Made by a program: the position numbers and the translations under genes | The notes under the pieces: generated by a model | What the model was told of the DNA's origin: nothing | The model's input: only the letters and a program-made list of their open reading frames with translations | Databases searched by the model: none | Source of the DNA: Pseudomonadota bacterium | Lineage (GTDB): Bacteria; Pseudomonadota; Gammaproteobacteria; Burkholderiales; Burkholderiaceae_D | Assembly (NCBI GenBank): GCA_023449275.1 | Contig: JAEXJM010000038.1 | Location: 1 to 59,680 of the forward strand | Direction: 5' to 3' | DNA length: 59,680 nt | Shown here: positions 1-9,274 of the stretch, piece after piece | How positions within the stretch are numbered: position 1 is the stretch's first letter | How the letters are laid out: each line of letters opens with the position of its first letter

Positions 1-302
1 GGGGTAACCTGTTTGTTATCAACGGGTTACATTTTGAACTTGATAAATTTATGAGGTTTTGTTTTTTTGTATTGTTTTCGCAACATGGGCATGGGTTATG
101 CCGATTCGTTTTCTTCCCTGAACTGGATATTTTGACAAAACGCTGAAAATGACTGTTGCTTCCTCACAAATGGTGAAACAAATTGTGTTTTCCTCTGGAG
201 CATATTCCATAAAAAATGTATAGTAAAAATAACGGAACGATGTTGTAAGAAAAACCGAAGTATTTCGTCGCAATCCCAATTTTTTTATAAGGAGTAATTA
301 AA
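1..302. other. Left-edge non-coding stretch
   Basis: No gene is convincing here. The sequence is AT-rich and ends in the Shine-Dalgarno sequence AAGGAG (289-294) of the next gene. The promoter of that gene is presumably in this stretch, but I cannot place a clear -35/-10 pair. Confidence 0.5.
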
Positions 303-812
303 TTGGAAACCATGCTGATTTTCTTGACATTAAGCGTTTTCATCTTTGGCGGACTGATCGTCATGCAGTTGTATATCCTTCGCAAAAAACGCAAGGATGC
401 GGACGAAACCCGTGCGCAGCTCGAGCAGATGCTCGTCCGCAAATGCCGGCACGCCATTTCCAAATACCGTATGAATTTCTACCGTGCGCCTAAAACCGAT
501 GTCGGTTTCCTGACGCAGGTCAAGCTCAGCCATGAAGCGCATATGCCTGAATTCTTCATTGCATTCGGCGATGCCGCTTCCGAAGTACTCGGTTATGCCA
601 AGTTCACCCGTACGGAAAACCATGGGCACAGGCAGACGTATGTATTGTCCGAAATCCTGCCAGCCAATGTGCCTGTTCCCTGTCCCGTCATGTCTCTGGA
701 CAGTGAACTGTATACACTGGACGAAGCGGTCAGAACCCGTGAAACGATCGATACGACGATTGACAGGCTGATCGATATTCGTACCGGAGCGGCAGCTCCT
801 GCAGCCAACTGA
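303..812 (+). CDS. Unknown membrane-anchored protein, 169 aa
   Basis: I do not recognise the family. One hydrophobic segment at residues 4-24 is followed by a basic stretch (RKKRKDAD), so the protein is probably anchored in the inner membrane with a cytoplasmic C-terminal domain of about 130 residues. The region after the anchor (about 30-50) looks helical and charged. The start is the TTG at 303, because AAGGAG at 289-294 sits 8 bases upstream; the in-frame ATG at 312 would be 17 bases away. The gene stands alone and ends before a strong bidirectional terminator. It is probably a real gene, given its length, RBS and terminator; its function is unknown. Confidence 0.7.
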   Translation: METMLIFLTLSVFIFGGLIVMQLYILRKKRKDADETRAQLEQMLVRKCRHAISKYRMNFYRAPKTDVGFLTQVKLSHEAHMPEFFIAFGDAASEVLGYAKFTRTENHGHRQTYVLSEILPANVPVPCPVMSLDSELYTLDEAVRTRETIDTTIDRLIDIRTGAAAPAAN

Positions 813-937
813 ACGGAAAAGCGCCTGTTACTCCTTCGAACCGGACGGTTCGCCATCCGATGGCTCGTTTCAGGACGCTACAGGGTTTATTGAAAATCCG
901 TTTCCGGTTCCCCAATCTCTGGAAACGGGTGACAATA

Positions 938-976
938 AAAAAACCGGCAAAATTCTTGTGATTTTGCCGGTTTTTT
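938..976. terminator. Bidirectional rho-independent terminator
   Basis: Perfect 16-base arms (938-953 and 961-976) contain the core ACCGGCAAAAT/ATTTTGCCGGT. They are flanked by A-runs on the left and T-runs on the right, so either strand gives a stem with a U-tract. It sits between convergent genes. Confidence 0.9.
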
Positions 977-1205
977 CTTTTGTTCTCCAAACGGGTGCAT
1001 CGGCACAAACATGTCATATGAACCTGTTTGTGTTCAGGCGCATTTCAGGAAAATGAACCGGAGACGGTATCATTTCCGTACCTGAAATATTCTTGTCTGT
1101 CCGGCTATGCGCCATTTTGGGATGTCCCGAAACTGGAACATGACGGCTTGTTCCGCCCCTTCTTTCGCGGAATTTTCGATACCGGCTTCAACGGGTGCGG
1201 ACATG

Positions 1206-1239
1206 AAAAAGCCGGCAGAACCATCATGATTCTGCCGGC
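1206..1239 (-). terminator. Terminator of purC
   Basis: GCCGGCAGAA (1211-1220) pairs with TTCTGCCGGC (1230-1239). On the minus strand the stem is followed by a U-run (the AAAAA at 1206-1210 on plus). It lies about 50 bases past the purC stop. Confidence 0.88.
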
Positions 1240-1291
1240 CTTGTGTTTTCCTGCCGTTTTGGCAAAAGCGGATCGGATCCGGAGATTTCGA

Positions 1292-1996
1292 TCAGGCGCG
1301 GAAGCAGTCGGACAATGCCGAGCCTGCAACCTTGTTTTTGCCGCTCATGTCGTATGCACGGCAGCCGTTGGCGCTGACTTCGTCGATCAGCATCAGTTTG
1401 CCGGTTTCGGCATCCCTGCCCCATTCGATCTTGATGTCCCAGAGATCGAGACCTTTCTGTCTGAACAGGTCGTGGATCAGGCCCATGGCCTTGGCGTTCA
1501 GGGCAACCAGTTCTTTCAGGGTTTCGGCGTCCATCATGCCTAAAGCGACGATGGAATCATGAACGATCAATGGATCGCCACCTTCGTCGTCCTTGATGGT
1601 GATTTCGAAAACAGGTTTTTCGAATACCATACCGTCCACTGCACCCGGAACGGATTTGTAGCGGCGGATGAAGCTGCCTGTACCTTTCCAGCGGCAGACC
1701 CATTCCAGACCCGGTTTGAAGGTGACGGCCTTGCGTACGATCATGGACATGTTGTCCAGATCGGAAGAAACCATATGGGTTGGAACGCCGTTGTCAGCCA
1801 GATATTTGAAGATCGTGGATGTCATGGACAGGCAGGCGAAACCCTGGCCTTCGAGCAAAGATTCGGAAACGTTGTTTCCGCCCGGATCGACTTCACCTTT
1901 GTCGTTCTTGGTAACACGGTCGGTGAATTTCAGTTCCAGAGTGTAGTCACCGTGGCTGTATACGTCTTTTGTCTTTCCGCGCTGCAGGAGTGCCAT
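1292..1996 (-). CDS. purC: SAICAR synthetase (phosphoribosylaminoimidazole-succinocarboxamide synthase)
   Basis: Joins aspartate to CAIR with ATP to give SAICAR in de novo purine synthesis; a cytoplasmic enzyme. The 234-residue length fits the short bacterial PurC type. The N-terminus MALLQRGKTKDVY holds the nucleotide-binding GKTK element. SFIRRY (108-113) and LIDEVS (203-208) are the two family signatures, with acidic residues D205 and E206. It is a single-gene unit with its own terminator downstream. I found no purine riboswitch in the 5' region, which runs towards 2190. The call is secure; the start follows the family N-terminus. Confidence 0.96.
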   Translation of the reverse strand: MALLQRGKTKDVYSHGDYTLELKFTDRVTKNDKGEVDPGGNNVSESLLEGQGFACLSMTSTIFKYLADNGVPTHMVSSDLDNMSMIVRKAVTFKPGLEWVCRWKGTGSFIRRYKSVPGAVDGMVFEKPVFEITIKDDEGGDPLIVHDSIVALGMMDAETLKELVALNAKAMGLIHDLFRQKGLDLWDIKIEWGRDAETGKLMLIDEVSANGCRAYDMSGKNKVAGSALSDCFRA

Positions 1997-2193
1997 CTTT
2001 GAAAATTTCCTTATGAAAAAAAACGGTTGAAACGGCAGGTTATGCCGGAATTTTCGCTATTTTATGCCGATTCTTTCCCGAATTGAAACAAAAATATGAA
2101 ACGTTTGTTCGTATTTTCCGGGTGGCCCCGCATGGAAAACGTTCCGCCAAACCGGCTGTTGTACCGGGCCTACAGTCTTTCAAGACAGTGGAT

Positions 2194-2550
2194 TCAGAAT
2201 GTTATGATCCTGTCGCTATCGACGACCCATTCCGAAAGCGCCTGCATGGTCGATTTTTCCGCTCCGTCGAAGTAAGGATGGTTTTTGTAAATACCGCAAC
2301 GGGCCATGCAGGTGCCGCAGACCCTGACACTGGCACCTTTCGCTATCAGTTTTTTCAGCATGGCCGACAAATCCTGATCGTACCCTTCCGGTGGTTTGCA
2401 GGCATCCCTTGCCATATCGACGGCGTGGTTCATCAGGAAAATCCTTACCTCATGACCGTTTTTCTGCAAGGTGCCAGCGAGTCGCAGGCCGTTCCATGTC
2501 ACATCTGTCATGTCGTAAGGTTCACGGTTGAAGATGATCAGTATTTTCAT
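2194..2550 (-). CDS. DsrE/DsrF-family small sulfur-relay-like protein
   Basis: 118 residues. The N-terminus MKILIIFNREPYD is the DsrE fold start, and a cysteine motif CGTCMARCG gives C78, C81 and C85. Proteins of this family form small cytoplasmic oligomers and carry persulfide sulfur on a conserved cysteine, but the subgroup with this cluster is of uncertain role. The partners of a classical Dsr or Tus sulfur-relay system are absent nearby, so a full relay is not implied. It is transcribed alone, between purC and a divergent flavin reductase. Confidence 0.82.
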   Translation of the reverse strand: MKILIIFNREPYDMTDVTWNGLRLAGTLQKNGHEVRIFLMNHAVDMARDACKPPEGYDQDLSAMLKKLIAKGASVRVCGTCMARCGIYKNHPYFDGAEKSTMQALSEWVVDSDRIITF

Positions 2551-2802
2551 ATGCCTTATCCTGTTCCTGTCAGGCCGGATATGTCTGTACCCGGATAAAA
2601 GGCAATCATCGGTTTGCCTTGTTTGCCTCTAGTGTAAGAATGTCGTGGACATGTCAATTTTCCCTGTGATTCCGGGCAATATTGCGTCTGGAAAATACGG
2701 GAATGATTCGACAATGTTATTATGCCATTTATATAACCGGCCCCATGTTTGAACTGCCGCTTTTTCACTCGTTATGAACGAATACCTGAAAGGATTTATG
2801 AA

Positions 2803-3378
2803 ATGAGTCACTTCCGCCCTGTTCCACTTGAATTTGCCACCCGCCTGATCAATCATGGGCCAACGATAATGGTTACCAGTCGCAGCAAGGACGGAAGCAA
2901 GCGAAACGTGATGACAGCCGCATGGTCTACGCTTGTCGAGTTCGACCCTCCCCGACTGGTCGTCGTGATCAACAAGGATTCCTATACCCGCAAATTGCTC
3001 GAAGAAAGTGAAATGTTCGCCGTTTGCGTTCCGGCTGCCCATTATATCGATACGGTTTATGCCGTCGGCAGTACCAGCGGGAATGTCGAAGACAAATTCA
3101 CGAATTTCGGTATTGAAACGGTACAGAGTCCTGAATTGAACCTTCCGGTCATTGAAAAGGGTTGTGTCGCCTGGCTGGAATGCCGTCTTTTGCCTGAACC
3201 GGGCCCGCAAGACAGGTACGACACCTGTTTCGGTGAAGTGCTCTCGGCGGCGGCCGATGAACGTGTTTTCCGGGATGGCTTGTGGGACTTCAACCGGGAT
3301 AATATCAACCTGCACACCATTCACCATCTGGGGGGCGGGACATTTGTCATGAGCGGCAATATGATTTCGGCGAAGTGA
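2803..3378 (+). CDS. Flavin reductase-like (flavoredoxin-type) FMN-binding protein
   Basis: 191 residues with the split-barrel flavin reductase pattern: FATRLINHGPTIMVTSR near the N-terminus for FMN binding, then NVMTAAWSTLVEFDPPRLVVVI and KLLEESEMFAVCVP, which are standard for the family. It probably binds FMN and passes electrons from NAD(P)H or a partner protein; the substrate is unknown. The start is the ATG at 2803 with AAAGGA at 2789-2794, eight bases upstream; an earlier in-frame start lacks an RBS. It is divergent from the DsrE gene and monocistronic, with a hairpin after the stop. Confidence 0.88.
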   Translation: MSHFRPVPLEFATRLINHGPTIMVTSRSKDGSKRNVMTAAWSTLVEFDPPRLVVVINKDSYTRKLLEESEMFAVCVPAAHYIDTVYAVGSTSGNVEDKFTNFGIETVQSPELNLPVIEKGCVAWLECRLLPEPGPQDRYDTCFGEVLSAAADERVFRDGLWDFNRDNINLHTIHHLGGGTFVMSGNMISAK

Positions 3379-3723
3379 ATCGGGAAATCAAAACTGCCTC
3401 CGGGATTTGACGTATTTTTTACAAGCAGGATGCCTTTGACGCATCCTGTTTTGCATGACCGGCCTGTCCGGAAAAACGCCATGTGTTTTCATTTCAGGGA
3501 AATCGGTCTTGTCGCCTTCTCACCGTTTTTTGCACTTGAACAAGGTCTTTTTCCGGCGTGATTCTACATTGGGAAAAAGGTCGCCACTGGATATTCATTC
3601 ACGATATCGAAGGCTTGCGGCCGTTACTGAAAACAGTACGGCACCTGCCTGTTTCACGCCTTCATTCAGGCAGGATTTATCCCGTATCGGTTTGTCCGTA
3701 AAACTTTTCTGAAGCGGTGAATC
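3379..3723. other. Intergenic stretch, terminator only
   Basis: Besides the terminator at 3425-3452 I see no supported gene. An 85-codon frame at 3455-3712 has no RBS and unremarkable composition. Confidence 0.5.
3425..3452 (+). terminator. Terminator of the flavin reductase gene
   Basis: CAGGATGC (3426-3433) pairs with GCATCCTG (3441-3448), followed by TTTTG. The U-tract is short, so it is moderate as an intrinsic terminator. Confidence 0.65.
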
Positions 3724-4167
3724 ATGAAAAAAAATCTTTTGTCAGGTGCGATTGGCGTTTGTCTTGTGGCAGCATGTCAGACAAATGGCACGTTACCGGA
3801 TAAAGTCGCGATGAAAAACAGCCTGTCCAGGAGTGCCGCCACAGAAAATACACAGGCCAGACCGGACATGCATACAGCCCGTCTGTCGCTGGATGTGGAA
3901 GGACGGTATGAAGTCGGCAAGCCGGTTGCGGGAAACGATATCCGGGAAGTCCGGATCGGGAGTGGCGGCCGTTATGTCGTGACGCTGGCCAACGGGATTC
4001 ATGTCAGTGGTCTGTATGTATGGGATGCGTCAGACAACCGGATCATTCTGGATATCAAGGGCGAACCATGTACCTTTTTTGTCGGGGAGAATTTCCTGAA
4101 AATCGAAAGTGCAGGAAAACAGAAGGGCCGGACTTTCCGGAAGTTCATGCAAGTCCAGCCTTTATAG
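3724..4167 (+). CDS. Small lipoprotein of unknown function
   Basis: 147 residues. A signal sequence (MKKNLLSGAIGVCLVAAC) ends in lipobox LVAAC, giving lipidated Cys-18 and placement in the inner or outer membrane facing the periplasm. The mature part has a short polar linker (20-50) and then a compact domain with alternating hydrophobic strands (GRYVVTLANGIHVSGLYVWD), reminiscent of small beta-barrel lipoproteins. I cannot name a family. It is a single-gene unit with a terminator at 4185-4216. Confidence 0.8.
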   Translation: MKKNLLSGAIGVCLVAACQTNGTLPDKVAMKNSLSRSAATENTQARPDMHTARLSLDVEGRYEVGKPVAGNDIREVRIGSGGRYVVTLANGIHVSGLYVWDASDNRIILDIKGEPCTFFVGENFLKIESAGKQKGRTFRKFMQVQPL

Positions 4168-4184
4168 GGCATCCGGATGGATGG

Positions 4185-4216
4185 GGCATCTTTCCTGAAA
4201 GAGCGATGCCTTTTTT
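4185..4216 (+). terminator. Terminator of the lipoprotein gene
   Basis: GGCATC (4185-4190) pairs with GATGCC (4205-4210), with TTTTTT after. An inner TTTC/GAAA pairing extends the stem. It lies just beyond the 3' end of the convergent phosphatase gene. Confidence 0.7.
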
Positions 4217-4223
4217 GTCATGG

Positions 4224-5432
4224 TCATGGCAATTGCCGGACCCATCTGGAAAAGGCGTCCGGTTCAAAGACACCGGGGCTGACGGGAACCTGTACCGGCC
4301 TGATGACGGGAGCAGGTCGGGTGTGCAGCGAGGTAAAGGTCGGTGCGTGGTAATTCACGCGCACTTCACGGTTGCCATCAGGCTTTTTCCAGAGTTCGAA
4401 TGTCAAAAAGCCTCCGGGAGGGGTGGGATTGCCGCCCTGCTCCGGTACAGTCCAGTTTATGCCCATCAAACCGCCGATGTTGGCGATGTTGGTATCGTGC
4501 CCGACGAAAAAGCTCAATGCTGGCGACGTGTCGGAGAGCAAGGCCGTTTCAATGGCTTTCATGAGGCGCGTTCCGCCTGCCTTTGCCAGAGCGGGTGTCC
4601 TGTTGATGGCATCGAATACCTTGTCATGCAGGGGAACGATTTGCCGGAGCACGGTTTCATCGACCTGTCCCCAACCGGCGTTTCTGTCAGGCCATTGCGC
4701 ATATTCAAGGAGCATGATTTCGGCAATATCGGAGGCGACTGACCATTTCCCATTGGCTTGCAACTTGTTTTTCAGGCGGTCGAACCGGATTCGGGTTGTC
4801 ATTTCCGTCAAGGAACAGTTGTTTTCATGGGCCATTTTCTCGCACAAGTCCGGCCCGCAGCAGTTCGTGATTTCCTGAATGCGATTCAGGGCGGCGACGG
4901 CAGCCGGATCGTCATTGAGCCGGTCGATGCGGCGCTTCAGTTCCGACATGACGTTTTCCGTGTCCATGACCGTCATCCCGTTTTCGGATGGATGGAAAAG
5001 CCTGTCGTATTCTTCTCCTGTCTGTGGCTCGATGCCACAACCGGGAGCGAGTCCTTCGAAGATGGCGATTGCTGTCTCACGGGTTCTCTGATCCCTGTCT
5101 GCGATCAGGGAGTAAGTCGCCGTAGCCGGACAGGCATTTTCAGGCAGAAAGCCCTGTTCTGCCAGAACCGGACGGATGGCCTTCCATTGGGCCGTAACCA
5201 GTTCACCGCCCCGTTCGGTCAGATAGCCGTCACGGACAGGCCAGCGTGGCCATGTCTTGTCGCTCCACTGGTCGAGTGTTGTCCTGTTCAGGGTCGGTGA
5301 GCGTACTCCATGCCTGCTCAGCACGACCATTTTCAGCAGTTTTTCTTCCTGCTGTTCTGCTGCTTCGGCCGGTGGAAATGCCGTCAGTATCGCCAGCAGG
5401 GTGAAAAACAGATATTTGAAGGTCGGTTTCAT
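4224..5432 (-). CDS. Exported histidine acid phosphatase, phytase/AppA type
   Basis: 402 residues. A clear Sec signal peptide (MKPTFKYLFFTLLAILTAFPPAEA) means the enzyme acts in the periplasm. The catalytic RHGVRSP motif (40-46) supplies the phosphohistidine nucleophile, and a C-terminal HD pair (VGHDTN, about 312-313) supplies the proton donor; cysteines distributed along the chain fit disulfides. Known relatives are periplasmic 4-phytase (AppA) and glucose-1-phosphatase (Agp), so the substrate is phytate or a sugar phosphate and the sequence alone cannot decide. I chose the start at 5432 because an upstream frame of 27 residues would bury the signal peptide. Monocistronic. Confidence 0.9.
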   Translation of the reverse strand: MKPTFKYLFFTLLAILTAFPPAEAAEQQEEKLLKMVVLSRHGVRSPTLNRTTLDQWSDKTWPRWPVRDGYLTERGGELVTAQWKAIRPVLAEQGFLPENACPATATYSLIADRDQRTRETAIAIFEGLAPGCGIEPQTGEEYDRLFHPSENGMTVMDTENVMSELKRRIDRLNDDPAAVAALNRIQEITNCCGPDLCEKMAHENNCSLTEMTTRIRFDRLKNKLQANGKWSVASDIAEIMLLEYAQWPDRNAGWGQVDETVLRQIVPLHDKVFDAINRTPALAKAGGTRLMKAIETALLSDTSPALSFFVGHDTNIANIGGLMGINWTVPEQGGNPTPPGGFLTFELWKKPDGNREVRVNYHAPTFTSLHTRPAPVIRPVQVPVSPGVFEPDAFSRWVRQLP

Positions 5433-6137
5433 AGGAAATCCATTGGAATGGTCGGAAAGAAAGTAAATCGGGAAGGTATTTTCATCGATGAATTCATGCG
5501 ATTGTCCATGCAATCACGGTCATGGCAAAAAAATGAATACCGCCATAACGGCCCTTTTGCGCAACATTGTCATGGATCGTTTTCATGCTTTTGTCCGCCA
5601 GAATGCGTGGAGGCTGTTGTTTTCATCGTCTCCGGCGTAAACGACGCCATGGGTGTCAGTGGCCGATCCGTCGGAAGGCCCTCTTTTATCAATGGCCTTG
5701 GAAAATCTGTATAAGTCATTTTATATCAATGAATTGTCATATGATTTTGATGTTTTGGATGAATGATAAAAACAGCCGGAAAGCGGGCAAACATACCATG
5801 TCCGTCTATTGGGTGGAACGGCGATACCGTTCTCTGCCATATGATTCAGGCGGTTTTCCCAATCCTTTTCTTCGGATAATCCCTTCAACATGAATCCCCT
5901 CGCTTGTCGTCAACCTGTCATTGGATCGGGCAAGACGGTTTTTTTACAATATATCGCCGTTCTGTCGGAGTGGTATTGATCTATCAGGAAAGTACAGAGT
6001 TTAAAAATATGTTCAACTGTTCCGGGTCAATGCGGATATTTATTGACGGGATGGTTTCAAGGACAGTTTTGCGAATGGGATTTCCGGGAAAAACGGTTCA
6101 TCCGGGAGATATCCAGCCCGTGAAAGCGGAAATCGCT
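5433..6137. other. Long intergenic region, no gene seen
   Basis: About 700 bases between the phosphatase start and the PhzF gene end. Frames up to 108 codons exist but have no RBS, no recognisable motif and mixed composition. The stretch at 5710-5770 is AT-rich. I see no tRNA-like, terminator-like or repeat structure that I can defend. Confidence 0.45.
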
Positions 6138-6923
6138 TTAAGGCAATTCCGGCAAAAAGATGTCGCCGGCGGAAAACAGGACGGCTTTTCCACCCAGAAG
6201 CACTCTGTCATCGCTTGCCTGACCATAAAGAATGCCGCCACGGCTGGAAGCCTGATAACCGGTCAATTCCGTTTTTCCCAGTCGTTTGGCCCAGTAAGGG
6301 AATATATGGCAGTGCCCGGAACCGCAAACCGGGTCTTCATCGACGTTCATTTTCGGGGCGAAAGAACGTGAAACGCAATCATGGTTTTCCCCCATTGCCG
6401 AAATATGCAGGAGTAGCCCGTCGAGTGAAAGCAGCTTTGTCGGGTCGGGTCTGGCCGATCTGACCGTCTGTTCGTCTTCCATGATGCATAGCAGGTCACG
6501 GCCGAGCCATGCTTCAAGTGGCCTTGCACCGATTGCCTGAACCATTTCATCCGTGACGGGAACCGGTTCGAGCGGATAAGCCGGAAAATCCATTTCGAAC
6601 AGGCCGTTTTTCTTTTCGACTGTCAGGATGCCTGAACGGGTGTCAAACTGCACGATATCGGAACCGGGACGGATGAAACGGGTGACAATGAAGGCCGTGG
6701 CGAGGGTTGCATGTCCGCAAAGGTCGATTTCTCCGCCCGGCGTGAACCAGCGTAAATGAAAGCGCCCGTCCCGTTCAGTCAGGAAAGCGGTTTCCGACAG
6801 GTTGTTTTCACGGGTAATGTTTTGCAGAATCCTGTCCGGCAATTCTTTTTCAGGAATACAGACGGCGGCGGGATTGCCGCTGAATACGGTTTCGGCAAAT
6901 GCGTCCACGATGTACTGTTTCAT
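6138..6923 (-). CDS. PhzF-family epimerase/isomerase-like protein
   Basis: 261 residues with the start pattern of the PhzF/diaminopimelate-epimerase fold: YIVDAFAETVFSGNPAAVC (4-22), then the family glutamate in NNLSETAF (E44), the GEIDLCGHATLA turn and a C-terminal DEDPVCGSGHCH. The fold serves isomerases acting without cofactor; the substrate of this member is unknown, and no phenazine genes are nearby, so a phenazine role is not implied. The start is the ATG at 6923 with GGAAG just before it, in preference to a longer frame from 6974. Same strand as the regulator upstream, about 120 bases away. Confidence 0.9.
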   Translation of the reverse strand: MKQYIVDAFAETVFSGNPAAVCIPEKELPDRILQNITRENNLSETAFLTERDGRFHLRWFTPGGEIDLCGHATLATAFIVTRFIRPGSDIVQFDTRSGILTVEKKNGLFEMDFPAYPLEPVPVTDEMVQAIGARPLEAWLGRDLLCIMEDEQTVRSARPDPTKLLSLDGLLLHISAMGENHDCVSRSFAPKMNVDEDPVCGSGHCHIFPYWAKRLGKTELTGYQASSRGGILYGQASDDRVLLGGKAVLFSAGDIFLPELP

Positions 6924-7042
6924 TTCTTCCTTTCGGTAGAGGAAAACCGGCTGTTCTGGCTGTCCGTTGCACATGCCGGTACAGAGTATGGAACGGCTGG
7001 AACGGTTTCCTCATCAAAGACCCGGTGGCATGGCCCGGAATG

Positions 7043-7948
7043 TTACATCCGAAGTTCACGAACCTTGTTGATGTTACGGGATGGCGGTTCGCCAAAAAGC
7101 CGCTTGTATTCCCGATTGAACTGGGTGGGGCTTTCATAGCCGACAGCCATGCACGCACTGGAGGCATATTCGTTCTCGACCAGCATCAGGCGTTGCGCTT
7201 CATAAAGGCGCAGGCGTTTCTGGAACTGGAGCGGAGACAGGGATGTCAACTGTTTGAAGTGGCGGTGGAATGTCGATGTTGCCATATTGACTTTCTTTGC
7301 CAATTCATCGACTTGCAAAGGTTTTTTGTAGTTATTTCTTAACCATGAAATAGCCTGTGCGATCTGGTTCCCCTGTGTGCCGAAGGTGTTGACGGCCCTC
7401 AAAAACGGCCCTTGCGGCCCGATCAGGAGACGGTAGTGGATTTCACGGATGATCATCGGAGCCAGAACCGGGATCTGTTCGGGTTTTTCCAGCAGGTCGA
7501 GCAGGCGGACGAATGCATCGAGGATATCGGGATCTGTTCGCGTGAGCGAGAGGCCGGTATCCGGTTCTGATGCCGTTTTCGCGGATGGCTGGATTTCGGC
7601 GGCAAGCTGGGTCGTCAGCGATTTGTCCAGTTTCAGCCCCATGCCGAGGAACGGGTTTTCCGGCGTGGCGTCGAGAATGTAGTTTTTGGCAGGCAGGTCG
7701 ATTCCGTTGACGAGGCACCAGCCTTCGCCGTAACGGTATTCCCTGCTTCCGATATACGAATGTTTCTGGCCTTGCAGGATGATACCGACGGCAGGTTCGT
7801 AAAAACAGTTTTCCGGACATTCGCATTCGTTCTTGCGGAACAGGAAGAAACCGTTGATCGGGGTCTGGTATTCACCGCTTTCAGACAGGAATTTCAGCAG
7901 TTTTTCCCTGATTGGCCCGTTTCGGGTATCGACATTGTTTTCAGGCAT
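7043..7948 (-). CDS. AraC-family transcriptional activator (YqhC-like)
   Basis: 301 residues. The N-terminal domain (about 25-190) has the AraC_N pattern (YEPAVGIILQGQKHSYIGSR, then a cupin-like core). The C-terminal two-HTH domain (about 200-300) shows NMATSTFHRHFKQLTSLSPLQFQKRLRLYEAQ and AVGYESPTQFNREYKRLFG. Known relatives such as YqhC sense reactive aldehydes and activate an adjacent alcohol dehydrogenase and aldo/keto reductase. It is divergent from exactly such a pair here (start 8202), which supports that role by context. Two CxC cysteines near residues 43-48 (ECECPENC) are notable but of unknown use. Confidence 0.92.
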   Translation of the reverse strand: MPENNVDTRNGPIREKLLKFLSESGEYQTPINGFFLFRKNECECPENCFYEPAVGIILQGQKHSYIGSREYRYGEGWCLVNGIDLPAKNYILDATPENPFLGMGLKLDKSLTTQLAAEIQPSAKTASEPDTGLSLTRTDPDILDAFVRLLDLLEKPEQIPVLAPMIIREIHYRLLIGPQGPFLRAVNTFGTQGNQIAQAISWLRNNYKKPLQVDELAKKVNMATSTFHRHFKQLTSLSPLQFQKRLRLYEAQRLMLVENEYASSACMAVGYESPTQFNREYKRLFGEPPSRNINKVRELRM

Positions 7949-8201
7949 GGTGGAATCCTTTTCAAAACCGTTTTGTTGAATCAGATGATTGAAAACACAT
8001 CTTCTTTGTACCAGATTATTTCCCGTTTTGGTAGGACGGTGAGAGAAACAGGCAATAAGAAGGCAGTTTCGTATCTATATCGAGTGTGTGGCAAAGCCTT
8101 ATATTTTCACTGTCACAAGGCGTTTTCCGGAAATTTTCCTGTACGGAAATACTCCCGGTAACGATAGAAAATCCATCTTTAACGCAATGAAGAGGCTTGC
8201 C

Positions 8202-9257
8202 ATGAAAACAATCGCTTATGCAGCACAATCCCCGGATTCACCCCTTGCGCCCTACTCTTTCGAGCGGCGCGAGCTTCGTGACAATGACGTCGCGATGGAC
8301 ATCCTCTATTGCGGTGTCTGCCATTCCGATATGCATATGGCACGCAACGACTGGGGCATGACGGTTTACCCGGTCGTTCCGGGTCATGAAATCATCGGGC
8401 GTGTCACGGCTGTCGGATCGAAAGTGACGAAATACAGGGTCGGCGACGCCGTCGCGGTCGGTTGCATGGTTGACAGTTGCATGGAATGCGACCAGTGCCG
8501 TCATGGTGAGGAACAGTTCTGTCGTGAAGGCATGACGATGACCTACAGCGGACATGACCGGATAGACCATAGCGTTACACAAGGCGGCTATTCCAAACAT
8601 CTGGTCGTCCGCGAGGAATTCGTCCTGCGGGTTCCTGACGGACTCGATCTGTCGCGTGCCGCACCGATTCTGTGTGCTGGCATTACGACGTATTCGCCGC
8701 TTCGGACATGGAACGTCGGTTCCGGCAGCCGTGTCGGCGTGATCGGCATGGGCGGTCTGGGGCATATGGCGATCAAGCTGGCGGTCGGCATGGGGGCTGA
8801 AGTGACGGTGCTGAGCCGTTCCGAAAGCAAACGGGCCGATGCGATGAAACTGGGGGCAGACAAGTTCCTGATTTCGAAGGACAGGGCCGCCATGGTGGCC
8901 GCGCAGTCGTCGTTCGACCTGATTATCGATACCGTTCCGGTCAAACATGATCTGAACCCATATACCCCGCTGCTGGATATCGATGGCACGCTGGTGATTG
9001 TCGGTCAGGTCGGGCCGGTCAATGAAGTGGATGCCGTCCCTCTGCTCTTCGGTCGCCGACGGATCGCGGCCTCGCCGATCGGGGGAATCCGCGAAACGCA
9101 GGAACTGCTCGATTTCTGCGCACGGAAAAACATTCTGCCGGAGTGTGAAATCATCCGGATGGATCAAATCAACACGGCTTTTGAACGCATGGAACGTTCC
9201 GATGTGCATTACCGGTTCGTGATCGATATGGCATCGCTCGGAACGGACAACAAATAA
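8202..9257 (+). CDS. Zinc-dependent NADP-linked alcohol dehydrogenase (YahK/cinnamyl-ADH type)
   Basis: 351 residues, a medium-chain dehydrogenase. The catalytic zinc is held by C40 in GVCHSD and by H62 and E63 in GHE; the structural zinc uses C93, C96, C99 and C107. A Rossmann loop VGVIGMGGLGHMA follows. Relatives reduce a wide range of aldehydes to alcohols with NADPH. The ATG at 8202 has AGAGG at 8191-8195; a slightly earlier ATG at 8187 has no RBS. First gene of a five-gene operon running to 12409 (gap 17 to the next gene), divergent from the AraC-type regulator that probably controls it. Confidence 0.94.
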   Translation: MKTIAYAAQSPDSPLAPYSFERRELRDNDVAMDILYCGVCHSDMHMARNDWGMTVYPVVPGHEIIGRVTAVGSKVTKYRVGDAVAVGCMVDSCMECDQCRHGEEQFCREGMTMTYSGHDRIDHSVTQGGYSKHLVVREEFVLRVPDGLDLSRAAPILCAGITTYSPLRTWNVGSGSRVGVIGMGGLGHMAIKLAVGMGAEVTVLSRSESKRADAMKLGADKFLISKDRAAMVAAQSSFDLIIDTVPVKHDLNPYTPLLDIDGTLVIVGQVGPVNEVDAVPLLFGRRRIAASPIGGIRETQELLDFCARKNILPECEIIRMDQINTAFERMERSDVHYRFVIDMASLGTDNK

Positions 9258-9274
9258 GAGAGGAAACGGTGTTT

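Larger units (their letters stand above)
813..1291. other. Intergenic stretch with two terminators
   Basis: No gene is supported. It holds the hairpins listed at 938-976 and 1206-1239, which close the plus-strand gene on the left and purC on the right. Open frames between them are not convincing. Confidence 0.6.

Noticed and set aside
1028..1543. 171-codon frame on plus over purC
   Set aside because: Antisense shadow of the purC coding sequence, no RBS.
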